DNA from: Teratosphaeria epicoccoides
Lineage: Eukaryota > Ascomycota > Dothideomycetes > Mycosphaerellales > Teratosphaeriaceae
NCBI GenBank assembly: GCA_021401465.1
Contig: JADDMT010000025.1
Coordinates: 1-64,000 of the forward strand
Direction: 5' to 3'
DNA length: 64,000 nucleotides
Shown one piece after another: positions 21,253 to 31,700 of the stretch. Under the pieces are notes generated by a model. That model was not told the DNA's origin. It made no database searches and was given only the letters and a program-made list of their open reading frames with translations. The position numbers and the translations under genes are program-made. The first letter of the stretch is position 1. The number at the start of each line of letters is the position of its first letter.

Positions 21253-24200
21253 ATGACCATCGATAAATTGAAGCGGACCTGCATCGTGGTGCTGCATGAC
21301 GACAGGGTGGCGCGAGATGATGTCTTGTCCGGCAAGAACATCCTACCGACAGGCTTTGTAGCCCACTTGAGGTCTCCAGGCGCGAATGCGCTATGTATTC
21401 GGCCGATCAGAGAGGCGCGCGATCCGGACGAGATCTCTCTGCACGTCAGCCTCGCTCAGCAATTTGGTATCGAGAACCGAACGAAAGCTACAGTTGAGAT
21501 CATCGAGGACTACGACAAAGCTACAGCAACTCATGTCGAGCTCTTCTTTAGAGATCATCATTTGTCCCGTGCAGACATGTGGTTGATCAAGCAGGCGCTC
21601 GATCAGACCGTCATGTTCCAGGGCCAGCATGTGCGGTATCTGGGAGCTTTCGCGGCAAAAGTTGAGGCTGTGTACATGTCGGGTCAGACAATGGATTCAG
21701 CTTATGTTACCTTGACGAAGACAAAGCTTATCTTCAGGAGTGGCAGTGCCCGCTACACATTGTTGATCGAGATCTCGAAGGAAATGCTTGAGTACTGGAT
21801 TGACGGCGAGCTAGTGTATGAGCGCCTGCTGAATGGTTATCTACCCGAGCTATTCCGCCGTTGGGACGAGGCTTTCGTGCGCCATGAAGTGTCAGTCGTT
21901 CTCTTCGGGCGCTCTGTCGCATCTGGTGGGGACAAGGCTGGCCAGGACTTTTACTACGTGATGGCATCTGACGTCCTTAGCGGCAAGTGGCGTCAGCTCT
22001 TGCGCGAGCTGAGGCGGCTGTTCAACAGCACGACGGTGCCAAGGCAGGTGTCGCTTGCAGCCAACGGCAACATACTTGAAGCAATTCACATGGCGGCGAT
22101 GGATTTCGAGAATGACAAAATTGACCCCCACTTGGGCAATACTGGCACGTCGATTATCGCCATCACTGCTGGAGCTGGCTTGGTTGCAACCACGCATGAA
22201 ATGTTGAAGGACACTACGCAGCTCCTGATGGGCAACAGTATAGGTGTCGATATCGTTGCATTGTCGCCCAAACCCCTGCACCCAGCGCCTTTATTCAGCT
22301 ACAAGCGAGACAATTGTGCAGAATATGCTCTTCCGCATTGGGTTGATATATCATTCTGGGGTGGGCGATTGGACACGTTCGCGTCACGGTGGCTGATGCC
22401 CAAGGTAGGCGGAGATACCAGTAATGTTGCTCTGCCGACGCTGCATAAAGACTCGAAGACAGGCAACGCGGCCTTCATGTCGAACTATGACGATCAGGTT
22501 TTCGGCAAGACGCGCCGTCAAGTCACCGTGCAGGCTACTGGAAGTATCACACACACCGCAGGTTCTGCGGAGACCGTGAAGAACCCACCCAAAGCGATTG
22601 AGCCGGTGGTACCTCCAGAATTATCCGAGACGCAGCCACCGCCTGCACAGCTCGAAAACGATCAGATGAGCGCCAATGCTGCCTCGACCGCCGCACAGAG
22701 TTCATTGACAAGGGCCAAAAGAGAGAGCTTGCCACCTCATTCGCTGATGGCTACCGGACGAAATATCAGCTTTGGTATCAAAGGTCTTGCGCCTGGTAGA
22801 GGCCTCGCAAGCACTAGCGTCAGCACCGAGCATGCTCAAATAGGTAAGGACATTGTTCCGACCGGAACTTTCTCTCCCAACGAGGCTTCCAGTGGCATTG
22901 CGCAGCAGATCCGCCAGTCTTTGGCCAAAAAGCCTTCGCAGCAGAGCATTAACTCTTACTCGACTAGTAGCTCAATCGAGGCTACAAGACCAATCGTCAT
23001 ACAAAAAGGTCATGCACATGACAGCGATGAAGAGGATGTTGCGCATACCGTGCAGCAGAATGTATTGGCCACTGTGACTGAAGCTGAGCTTGCGGAGGAT
23101 GGTCCGTTTGGTAACACGCCCAAGACCAAAGATCCATTCTATGCTGCCGTGGAAGCAGCAGAGGCCGAGGGTACCTGGCTGACATCTCCGTGGCTTACGC
23201 TACTCAATCCGTGCAACCCGCAGCGAGGTAACATGCGTGTAGCTGCGCAATATCGTAAGTGGCAACACGTCTTTCCGAGGGCAGTCAGCTCGGCGGACTT
23301 CAAGTGGACATCAATGTGTACGCCAGCAATACTGCCTTTGACTACAGAGTACAGACCATCCTTGCGTGAACTGGAAAGGTACCCTTCCAAGAAGGTACGG
23401 CGACTACTCGTCCGACATAGCAATGACGGGGCACATACCGGCGCACAGTACGTTCTGGAGCGACTCATATTCTTGCGCCTGTCTCATGGGTTCCAAATCG
23501 CACTCACTGAGATGTCTGTGGCAGATCTCGAGCGCTCAGGCAAGCATGAACGAATCCTTGTATCCTTGGGAAATGTGCATCATGAGCTTCTGTGCCTCTC
23601 AGATACCGAGATACAGGTTGTTGAATATAGCGCAGACGCCATGAAGCACGATGTTCCCGCCCAATCTGGTGGGTTCACAAAGTATGCTGCACGCATACGA
23701 GGTGCCGCTTCACTCAAGCCAGGCTTGTCGAGTCTCACTCTTTGTACTGGACGCGGAGAACCAGACTGGTCTGGCTTGGATGATCAAATAGTCGCCCAGA
23801 GCTTCGTCAATAGCAGCCAGGGCTGTTCGAGAATGCGACTTGTGCTGATACCGATCGAGCCTCCACGCAGTAATCAGTCGACATCACGAGAGCTGTCAGA
23901 GGAAGAAAGGCACATTGAAGGTATTCAGAAATTGACACAGCTTTGGCAGCGCAACCGCTACTACACAATTGAAGATCAAAAACGTCATATTTCCTTGACC
24001 AAGCCAAAAGGCGGCGTACCTGCTCAAGAGCCAAATCCGCTGGCTATTGAGTATCACACTAAAGACCCTAGCGCTGTGATCAATGGGTATGGACCAGCCC
24101 TCACTGGTCAGCTGAACGAGGGTGACATCCCATATGCCTCTCTCTCTCCAGAAAACGAGCTCTTCCAGGCCAGTAATTTCGACGTTGAAAAATTGATCAA

Positions 24201-25494
24201 ACGTATGCAAGAAGCGCCACCATACGGAGTGGAAGTGAAAGATCGGCGCTGGTTTGCAAGACTACATTACAAATGCTTCAGAGGAGACGAGCTTGTCAAT
24301 TGGCTGCTTCGGGTCTTCAAGGACGTGCAGTCTCGAGAACATGCAACGGTGATCGGCAATGAACTAATGAAACGCGGCATGTTCGGACATGTCAGACACA
24401 AGCATGACTTCCGAGATGGTAACTACTTCTACCAGATCACGAGTGCACATCGCACGACCGACTATCCGGATACTGTCAACATGTTCGCCAGAGGAAGTCT
24501 CAGGTCAGTCCCACCAACGCCGACGGTCGAGATGAGGACGCCTTTGATGCGTCCAGTGCAATTCGACAAAGAGTCCAATTCCTCCGGGAGACCGACGCCA
24601 ATTTCGCTGGCGCAGGACCGGAGGCAGTTGATGCTGAGCCAGATGATGCTCTACAACGTTGATCCGTCTAAGAGGTCGGACCAGATTGAGATCGTGAGCT
24701 TGCATTACGACCGCATCCACAATCCAGAGAATTGCTATCACATCCAGCTGGAGTGGGTCAACACCACTGCCATGCTCGTCCGCGAGTCTGTCGGCCGGTG
24801 GGCATCTGTAGCTGAGTCGCATGGCCTACGTCTGGTTCAGGTCCCGCTTGCAGAGGCGCAGAAGTTGCCTCTGCAGCATCCATTTGACCAGCTGGTACAC
24901 ACCAGACTTGCTTTATGGCCGCCGGATAAGATGCTGGCGACGCCGACTCTGGATGCACCCACCCCGTATCCTCGCTCTATAGTCGAAGACGCCTTGGGCT
25001 ACCAGAGAGCACTACTCCGCAAGATGGACTTTGTTCTCGACTATGAGGCCGCGAGCTTTTTCACTGCTGACATAGACGTCACCTACTCACACGGTCGACC
25101 CGACTATGAGCTGACGCAGTTCATCCACAAGTCTGGACTTGTGCTCGCTCAGATAATGGCACCGCTCCACCCTACATCCTCGCCATCTTCAGAACATCCT
25201 GGTTTCATGCTCGTGCCAAATCGTTATGCTGGAACCAAAGTCAGCATGACGTACAAGTCAGCTGAGGTTGCCAATGCCGCACAGATCATCAAAAACTTTG
25301 TCAGGGTGTGTAGTGATGAGAAGGAGTTGAGGGTGCTGTACGACATAGCTAGTAAGCCGAGGGCTTCGCAAAGTCCGTCGATGCCAAGTCCGTTGCGCAA
25401 TGCTCCTGGGGTTGGTGAATTGGATGATGATGTGCCACCAATTAGCTTGCCGCCGCATCTTGGCCACCGAGGCTATATGAGGGATAGTGGATGA
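21253..25494 (+). CDS. IML1: Iml1/DEPDC5, SEACIT (GATOR1) subunit
   Basis: A single exon of 1413 residues. The N-terminal Iml1 domain (about residues 90-400) contains HHLSRADMWLIKQALDQTVM, YVTLTKTKLIFRSGSARYTL and the VSVVLFGRSV strand. A long Ser/Gln-rich linker spans about 400-620. A conserved middle domain (about 640-880) includes QNRHF-like LWQRNRYYTIEDQ. A DEP domain lies at about 985-1065 (WFARLHYKCFRGDELVNWLL...FRDGNYFYQI). The C-terminal domain (about 1140-1350) ends near FMLVPNRYAGTKVSM. Iml1 is the GTPase-activating subunit of SEACIT/GATOR1, which turns down TORC1 at the vacuole when amino acids are scarce. It is shorter than many homologues (about 1600-1800), mainly in the linkers. 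The start is the ATG before DKLKRTCIVVLHDDRVARDD. Confidence 0.93.
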   Translation: MTIDKLKRTCIVVLHDDRVARDDVLSGKNILPTGFVAHLRSPGANALCIRPIREARDPDEISLHVSLAQQFGIENRTKATVEIIEDYDKATATHVELFFRDHHLSRADMWLIKQALDQTVMFQGQHVRYLGAFAAKVEAVYMSGQTMDSAYVTLTKTKLIFRSGSARYTLLIEISKEMLEYWIDGELVYERLLNGYLPELFRRWDEAFVRHEVSVVLFGRSVASGGDKAGQDFYYVMASDVLSGKWRQLLRELRRLFNSTTVPRQVSLAANGNILEAIHMAAMDFENDKIDPHLGNTGTSIIAITAGAGLVATTHEMLKDTTQLLMGNSIGVDIVALSPKPLHPAPLFSYKRDNCAEYALPHWVDISFWGGRLDTFASRWLMPKVGGDTSNVALPTLHKDSKTGNAAFMSNYDDQVFGKTRRQVTVQATGSITHTAGSAETVKNPPKAIEPVVPPELSETQPPPAQLENDQMSANAASTAAQSSLTRAKRESLPPHSLMATGRNISFGIKGLAPGRGLASTSVSTEHAQIGKDIVPTGTFSPNEASSGIAQQIRQSLAKKPSQQSINSYSTSSSIEATRPIVIQKGHAHDSDEEDVAHTVQQNVLATVTEAELAEDGPFGNTPKTKDPFYAAVEAAEAEGTWLTSPWLTLLNPCNPQRGNMRVAAQYRKWQHVFPRAVSSADFKWTSMCTPAILPLTTEYRPSLRELERYPSKKVRRLLVRHSNDGAHTGAQYVLERLIFLRLSHGFQIALTEMSVADLERSGKHERILVSLGNVHHELLCLSDTEIQVVEYSADAMKHDVPAQSGGFTKYAARIRGAASLKPGLSSLTLCTGRGEPDWSGLDDQIVAQSFVNSSQGCSRMRLVLIPIEPPRSNQSTSRELSEEERHIEGIQKLTQLWQRNRYYTIEDQKRHISLTKPKGGVPAQEPNPLAIEYHTKDPSAVINGYGPALTGQLNEGDIPYASLSPENELFQASNFDVEKLIKRMQEAPPYGVEVKDRRWFARLHYKCFRGDELVNWLLRVFKDVQSREHATVIGNELMKRGMFGHVRHKHDFRDGNYFYQITSAHRTTDYPDTVNMFARGSLRSVPPTPTVEMRTPLMRPVQFDKESNSSGRPTPISLAQDRRQLMLSQMMLYNVDPSKRSDQIEIVSLHYDRIHNPENCYHIQLEWVNTTAMLVRESVGRWASVAESHGLRLVQVPLAEAQKLPLQHPFDQLVHTRLALWPPDKMLATPTLDAPTPYPRSIVEDALGYQRALLRKMDFVLDYEAASFFTADIDVTYSHGRPDYELTQFIHKSGLVLAQIMAPLHPTSSPSSEHPGFMLVPNRYAGTKVSMTYKSAEVANAAQIIKNFVRVCSDEKELRVLYDIASKPRASQSPSMPSPLRNAPGVGELDDDVPPISLPPHLGHRGYMRDSG

Positions 25495-26432
25495 GTCCTC
25501 CCGGCCCATGAGAGTGGACAGGAGTTGCTGAGTGGATGTCACTGTCACCCAAAGCAAGGGAATCTTGAGGTCAAGCTTTACGGCAAGAAAAGCAGTCGCA
25601 GTCGGAGACGAGAGGTGGTGCTGCAGACACAAGTGACAGGAAGGTGTGTTGGGCAATTTGGGCACAGTTCTTTGACTGCAGTCCTATCAAGAGCCAATCA
25701 AGAGCCAGTCTGCATCCTTCAGTGACCTCAGCTCTGCTTGTGTTGTTTCTGGGTGGTCTTCATCCTCCATTCATGTTGTTACCAGGTGGTGCAATCGACC
25801 ATGAAGCGCTGTTTGTATGCTACGAAGTCTAGAATCCAAAAGGCCACAGCATTGAGCGCGCTGTTCTCAGGAATTCTATTTGCATTTCTACTGCTGACCT
25901 ATTCACTTTGCAGGTCACCACGCAACGCATTGTAAAGCTACCTCCAGCTGGTAGATAGCATTACATGCCCAACTGTAGTATCGAACGCCGTTGCTGTAAG
26001 CGGTTAGGCTTTCGCGTTTACACCACCATAACTTCGCCCCTACATAGACTGGGAGATCGAAATGTGCACTTGGTGTAGCACAAGGCCTTTTTAAGCTTCT
26101 ACATTTGAGTCCAAGACACTATATTGTGTCTCATCTGCAATCTTGCATCAGCAGTCGTTCCTCCCTGCGTATATTATCGTGCTGTCAACCATGTCCTTCG
26201 AACCCTCGATCGAAGTGTCTAGATCTACAGCGTCGGCCTTGTCAGCGACCCTTCCGCGCATCCAGGATCGCGGCGGCGAGCAATGCCGCAAGTCGAAGCT
26301 TGCAGGGATGGTATTGAAGTATCAACAACGTCTCATATTTTGTGACGATGCTAATGTTTCGATCTACGCCGATGACGAATGCCCGACCACGTTCGGTCGA
26401 GCGGCTGGCGGGACACTTACAGAGTCGTGGCA
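25495..26432. other. Start of gene-poor stretch
   Basis: This is the 3' flank of Iml1 followed by sequence with only short overlapping frames. A frame opening MSFEPSIEVSRST at 26191 lies close upstream of the permease relic and may descend from its N-terminus, but I could not align it. Confidence 0.35.
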
Positions 26433-28004
26433 GGTGACATGGCAATTGATCCCGCTGACCTAGGCATCATGTTTATCGATAGGGGGTCTGTGGGCACTCT
26501 CGGGGACTTCGCTGTAGCCTTTAGTGGTCACTTGCTCGTGTATTCATCACTGGCCGAACTATCGTCCATCACCTCCTCTTTCTGGTCCAACCGCTGACGA
26601 CATACAACTCCAGGCGCCTCATTTTGGTGGTCAGTACGCGTGGGTCAGCCTCTCCAGGTGCCGTGACTATCTGTCTGTTGTGTGCTGACAGATTGTAGAT
26701 CTCCAAATTTTTACCGCCCTGCGCTCAAAGATCCTTGAGCTATATGACTGGCTGGGTCTATTTTATGGCTTGGCGATCCGCCATAGATGCTGTAGCGTTC
26801 TCCATCGCCGGTGTTATCCAATCGCTCCTCGTCTCGAGCATGGAATCTTACGTTCCCCGAGCGCTGGCACACGACTGCACTCACCATGGCGCTCGTCATA
26901 ATTTGCATTCTATTCGTACAAGAGCTCGTTCACGGGCTACCTCGGGTTGAAAGTGCACTTGCTTTGCTTCATTTTGGCGGCCTGTTCGCCACTGTCATGG
27001 TGCTTTGCCTGCTTCCGCTAGAGGCACACGCCTACGACGCCGTTTCAAAGCTCAAAAGCAATGGTGAAAGATCGACCGACGGATTATATTTCCTATCAGT
27101 ATGCATTCCGCCATCTTGTACCTCTGGGCTCTGTTAGTCTAGTCCAAATGTCGGACGAGCTCAGCGAAATAGTCCAAAGTCTGCCACCCTCGATCATGTG
27201 GACCACGGTCTCATGGGCTTGCTGATCATTATCACTTTTATTCTTACCAATGGCGGCATCCAGGGAATTCTTGTATCAGACACTAGATGCCCGTTCTGGC
27301 AGCTATACTTCAATATGGCTGGATCTATGTCGGAACCACTGTCCTCGCTGCGACCGTAACAAACGCTCACTGACTGCGTCCAAGCCTGTAACACAACGGC
27401 AAGCAGTCAACCGTGGGCGCTCACACGCAGTGCAGATATTCCCTTCTCCAGCTTCTTGCATCAGGTAAGTGCTTGCTTCGTTCCTCAAGCGCGTGTAACC
27501 GAGATGTTGCGGCAGACGCCAATAAACGGCTTTTAAGATCAATCGGCGCCTGGACATTTCACTGGACGCCATTTGCGTCCCTCTTTGTTTGCAGCCTTTT
27601 ATCGGTCATCAACGCCGGCTCAGCCATGGCTCTTATTGCCATCTGGCGTTTCATCATACCTTCCTTTCTCTTGTAGTACATCAATCATCTCGATTGGATC
27701 TATGACCTCGAAGCGACTTAAGGGCGAGGAGCTGCCGCCCGGGCTTGGAGTCTGGGTCGGTCCGGGTTGGACGTCAATGCTGCTGCTCTACGTTGGCTTC
27801 TACCGATGCTCGTCTTTGCAATTTTTGCAAGTTCCCAGTGTCTTGCTCACCGCAGGCGAAACAACGAACTACGCTTGTCTGCTTTCCGATTCCGTGGTAG
27901 TATTTGCGGCGATATAATATCTGGAGTTTGGACATCAGAGCTACACTTCGCCGGGGGAGCGTTTGAAGCGAGACTTCGTGCGGAAGAAAGGACTTCACGA
28001 GTGA
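26433..28004 (+). pseudogene. Decayed amino-acid/choline permease (APC superfamily)
   Basis: Fragments in changing frames follow the order of a fungal UGA4/HNM1-type permease. An N-terminal transmembrane segment GSVGTLGDFAVAFSGHLLVY is followed by AELSSI at about 26480-26560. LSYMTGWVYFMAWRSAIDAV and ESYVPRAL lie at 26735-26860. PERWHTTALTMALVIICILF and ALLHFGGLFATVMVLCLLPL lie at 26850-27010. VPPSIMWTTVSWAC is near 27190, FASLFVCSLLSVINAGSAMA near 27580, and AGETTNYACLLSDSVVVFAA near 27860-27910. Then come a TAA at 27915 and, still in frame, YLEFGHQSYTSP to a TGA at 28002. Several frameshifts and stops interrupt it, so no functional transporter can be made. Family function: plasma-membrane uptake of amino acids, GABA or choline. 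Confidence 0.8.
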
Positions 28005-28456
28005 CGGAGGCAATTTGGTCGAGCATATCTTCATGAGACTGGTAACTCGATTGAACTTCGTTTCGTGCGGCGTGAATTGATCGTGCTGAGGTGTGTGGTA
28101 TTACACTTCTCGAAAGCTGCGATTATTCATGGGCTGTGGCGTGGGCGTGGCGGTTGTGATTTCGTGCTGCGCTCGGCGCACGTTTGGTCTGTTGTGCTCT
28201 CAGTCAAGGCACCCTTGTCGTCCACTTCTCTGTGTTCTCTTCTGTCGATAAGTGAAGACACTGCCCGCATGCGCATGGAATGGACTGTGTACTTGCGCCA
28301 GATGCGTGCTTTCCTCTTTCGGCATCTCGCCTATGTCTTGGCATGTCCTGGAGGTTGCTTGCAAGCAAAGAGCTCCAAGCACTTGTTTGCAAACCGCACA
28401 TACCACAACAAACCAGTTCAGATCTGTCGCAACCACAAGCTCAAAGATAAATCACC
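28005..28456. other. Intergenic / leader region
   Basis: This region separates the permease relic and the small myristoylated-protein gene. Overlapping frames (28065-28580 among them) lack motifs. The last 30 bases form an A/C-rich leader ahead of a good ATG context (ATCACCATGG). Confidence 0.35.
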
Positions 28457-28779
28457 ATGGGCGCCTGTTTCTCGCGCTTCTGCCATTTCTTCTTCGGTAG
28501 ACTTGACCATGATCAAGCCACCAGCCCGCTGCTGTTCTCGCGCTCCGATAGTTAGCGTCACCGCACTTGTGCTCGATTGATCAAAGCCTAATGTTCGTAT
28601 CAGCGCTACCAGAACCACCAGCGACTCACTCGCCTGCGACCTTGCCGACCTCTCCTGGCTCAGCGGGGAGCGGCATATTCGCATTCGAACTCCCGCCATC
28701 GCCGCCGCCACCGCCGCCACCATCCCAAGTCTACTCTTCGCTTCGTGGTCGCGTTGTTGCTTGGTTGGAGGAGATATGA
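28457..28779 (+). CDS. Small proline-rich protein with N-myristoylation signal
   Basis: Two exons, 28457-28550 and 28613-28779, join across a 62-base intron (GTTAGC...CCTAATG...CTACCAG) to give 86 residues. The N-terminus MGACFSRFCHFFFGR fits the N-myristoylation pattern (Gly2, Ser6), with Cys4 and Cys9 available for palmitoylation. A Ser/Thr/Pro-rich linker, a run of seven prolines near residue 65 and a conserved-looking tail VYSSLRGRVVAWLEEI follow. Without splicing the first frame stops after 32 residues. The donor GTTAGC is less common than GTRAGT, the weak point of the model. It is probably anchored to the cytosolic face of a membrane; function unknown. Confidence 0.5.
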
Positions 28780-31700
28780 CTGTAATAGAGAGGAGGAGCG
28801 GAGGGAGCGGAAGGAGAGAGAGGACCAGGTGAATACATATCATGGTGAGCGCAGCGAAGCTCTGGGCATTCTCGCCATGTTTGCCTTCCGCAATTGAGTA
28901 GAAACAGTATCAAACCAATACCGTGCCAGAAGGGAACACGTATCCATGGTGCTTCGCTTGTGTTTCAGAACTCAGCACGAGGCATGAAATTCATGATCAT
29001 CTGCGTAGTTGGACTTGCGTAGCTAGCTCAGCGGACAGCATCGTGCTGCCATTTGTAGGTCTTGTGATCTCGAGCGTAGGATGTCTTCTCGTCATTTCGC
29101 TTCGAGCGGCCACGATAACCCCTGAGTCGACGCAGAAGCCCTCGCTCCTTGCATACGCATGTCTTTGCGCTTCCACTCGTAAAATAACGATGGGAGCTTG
29201 ATGCCCTGATCATCACCACGGAGTTCCAAGCATTATCATGGAGACAGTTGCTGGTTTGACTTCATTCTCGCGGCTGAGGTCTGAAGTCTTGGCATTCAGC
29301 CATAGTGAAGCAGCGGTGCAAAAGAAGTGATCGCGCCAAAAACCCTACAATCGTCGTGACATTTTCGGTCCAGCTGGAGATTCATCTCAGCAACGAGCCG
29401 CAACATAACATTCAAGTCTCGTGGTTCTAGAGCGTTGTGATGGTTCTGTATAGACGCCGAGGGCAAAAAGCGGCGGCTTGTTGGCAAAAGTGAAACCGCG
29501 CTCTACTCTCTTCGAACCCTTGACTTTCCGCATTATTGATTAGTTCGCTTACGGTCCTTCCTGCAACGGCCCAAAAATTGCAAAAAAGAAGGGAGACTCG
29601 AAGTCTTCTAGGTGCAGAGCACTCATTCTGATCATACAGAACTCTGCAGAAGATGTTAGTGGAACTGTTGCTGTCTGTTTGGCGAACAGCAGCGTGGCGA
29701 CGGCGGGCGGCGGCGGATCCTCCTCTTTCTGTCTATCTAAGGTGTGGACAGGGCAAGCCCCGAGACCCACTAGGTCTCTTACCACCCGAAACTGGCCCTT
29801 GAGCCAACTTCGACAAGGTGTATCAGTTGTCCCGTGCTGATGTTGGTCGGAAGCACCCATTAGATATATATACACAAAACCAATGTGCCGCATATGCCCC
29901 GATCTGTTTGCGAAGGCAGGAAAGGGAGTGCGTGGTTACCCATGTGCGTCGTGCCTTACACATGCAGCGTCCAATATACTTATATTTCTACGCTGAACGA
30001 AGGGGCAAGAGTGTTCAGACCGACCTGTTCCTTACACGTACTCACCGCACGCTGCACACATGGCACAAGTGCCTCCATAGACGCCGGAAAGGTAGGCGTG
30101 GTACTGGTAAGCTTTTGCGTGCAGTACTTGTGAGTTTTCACGGTCTGCTGCGATCAGCCTTCATCACAGACACTTAGTCTTGTTGGTGCTGTCTACCTCG
30201 TGAAGTCCCAGGAGCACTCCGAGCAAAAAGATAGATGTTGCCATCAGTCTCTCCAGCCCACGGAATGTGAGAAAAATGCAAAAGATTGGGGGCTCGAACC
30301 CTGACATCTCAGCCGCACCAAGCAAGACTTTGGGATCTGCTTCTTATGTTAGCATTGTTGTTTCGAAAGAACATCACGGCACGTCTACGCCCAGGTCTGT
30401 CTGGTGTGCATATCACGTCCCACGCAGCCGCGCCGGACTGAGGACCAGGTTTATACCCCTGCGCCAGAATATATTGGCGATCCAGCTGCACCACTGGCGG
30501 AGGAAGCAGCCTGGAAATACCAATATTTAGTACCAAAAATGACCGCAACGCTATTCTGGCGCGCAGTGGACATCTTTCCTCTCAGGCCATGAAACAGCAT
30601 TTGAATATACGGAGGTTTGGGCCCGCATATCGTGCAGCATTCGCTGTCCATTTGAAGGTGAAGCTGGTTGTGGTTGTGGAGATACCACGGTGGAGGCGCG
30701 ATTGTGGCCTTCGTGCTCGGCTTCAGGGGTTCAGCGAAGGTGGAGCTCCGCTGGCGTGCTGCACAAGATACAACCGAACACCACACACAGACATCTGCAC
30801 AATGCAGACGCCGCCAGAACCAACACCACCAACGTCTACCATGCCATTACGAATATCACTGCAGAATCGTTTTCGGCAGCAAGATCGCAGCAAGATCGTT
30901 GTCTGGGACGATAACGGCAGTCTAGCGAAGGGGGGGTGTGCACTGCCTCGCAATTGACCGCCGCGGCTTCACACACGAGGTCATAAGGCTAGATTGAAGC
31001 TCCATCATGCGCGAGCGTATATGGAGCTCGAGGCTTCGTCATCCAATTGCCCAACACACAGCACCTTTCGCGCCAGCGGCTGCTCGCTTCATCGACGAGG
31101 AGAAACGAATAGCACTATGGCCAGGCAGACAACTGCTTGGTGTCCACCAGATACATGTGTTCGACTTTGGTCTCGGCCGCCGGTAAGCTGCGTAAGAGCG
31201 TGGCGTACTATTGGCGCTGGAACAAGAGGAAAGCTTTCCAGAGGCAGCGCCGGCCGTGTGCAGATCGGGAGCATAATATCCTGGTACTCGGTCCTCCTAA
31301 GCATCGACACAGATTAGGCTCGAGCGAAGCGCGACCTGGGGCCTCACTCGTGACATTCACGATTAAGCGAGAGAAGCCAGGTGAGCATTGCAAGGGCGGG
31401 TGCTACGCCGTTGATGAAGAGCGGCGAGCCATCTGGAGCGACGGCCAGCATGAACATCGGACCACAGCTCGATCGACTCGTCATTTGCAGCGAAAGCTGG
31501 GGCAGGATGTGAGAGTCTGTGCATTACCAGAGCAAAACGATATCGAAGGCAAAAGCATGACACGAGGTTGATGGCGCAGACTGAAGGCTGAACACCTGCT
31601 CTCCACTGCCCAACCTGGAATCGAACGATGACCATGCTCCACTCGACTTCTCCGGGGGTCCGAGGTGGTATCTGGTATGGCAATTTTGGCATAGCCACAG

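Noticed and set aside
28418..28843. 141-codon minus-strand frame with hydrophobic start
   Set aside because: It overlaps the spliced myristoylated-protein gene; its Ala/Val run mirrors the proline codons.
30275..30315. tRNA-like T-arm (minus strand GGGTTCGAGCCCCC)
   Set aside because: No acceptor, D or anticodon stem could be found around it.
31005..31180. MFS transporter fragment (ARFIDEEKRIAL)
   Set aside because: Only one short loop-like match, with no transmembrane segments in the flanks to support it.
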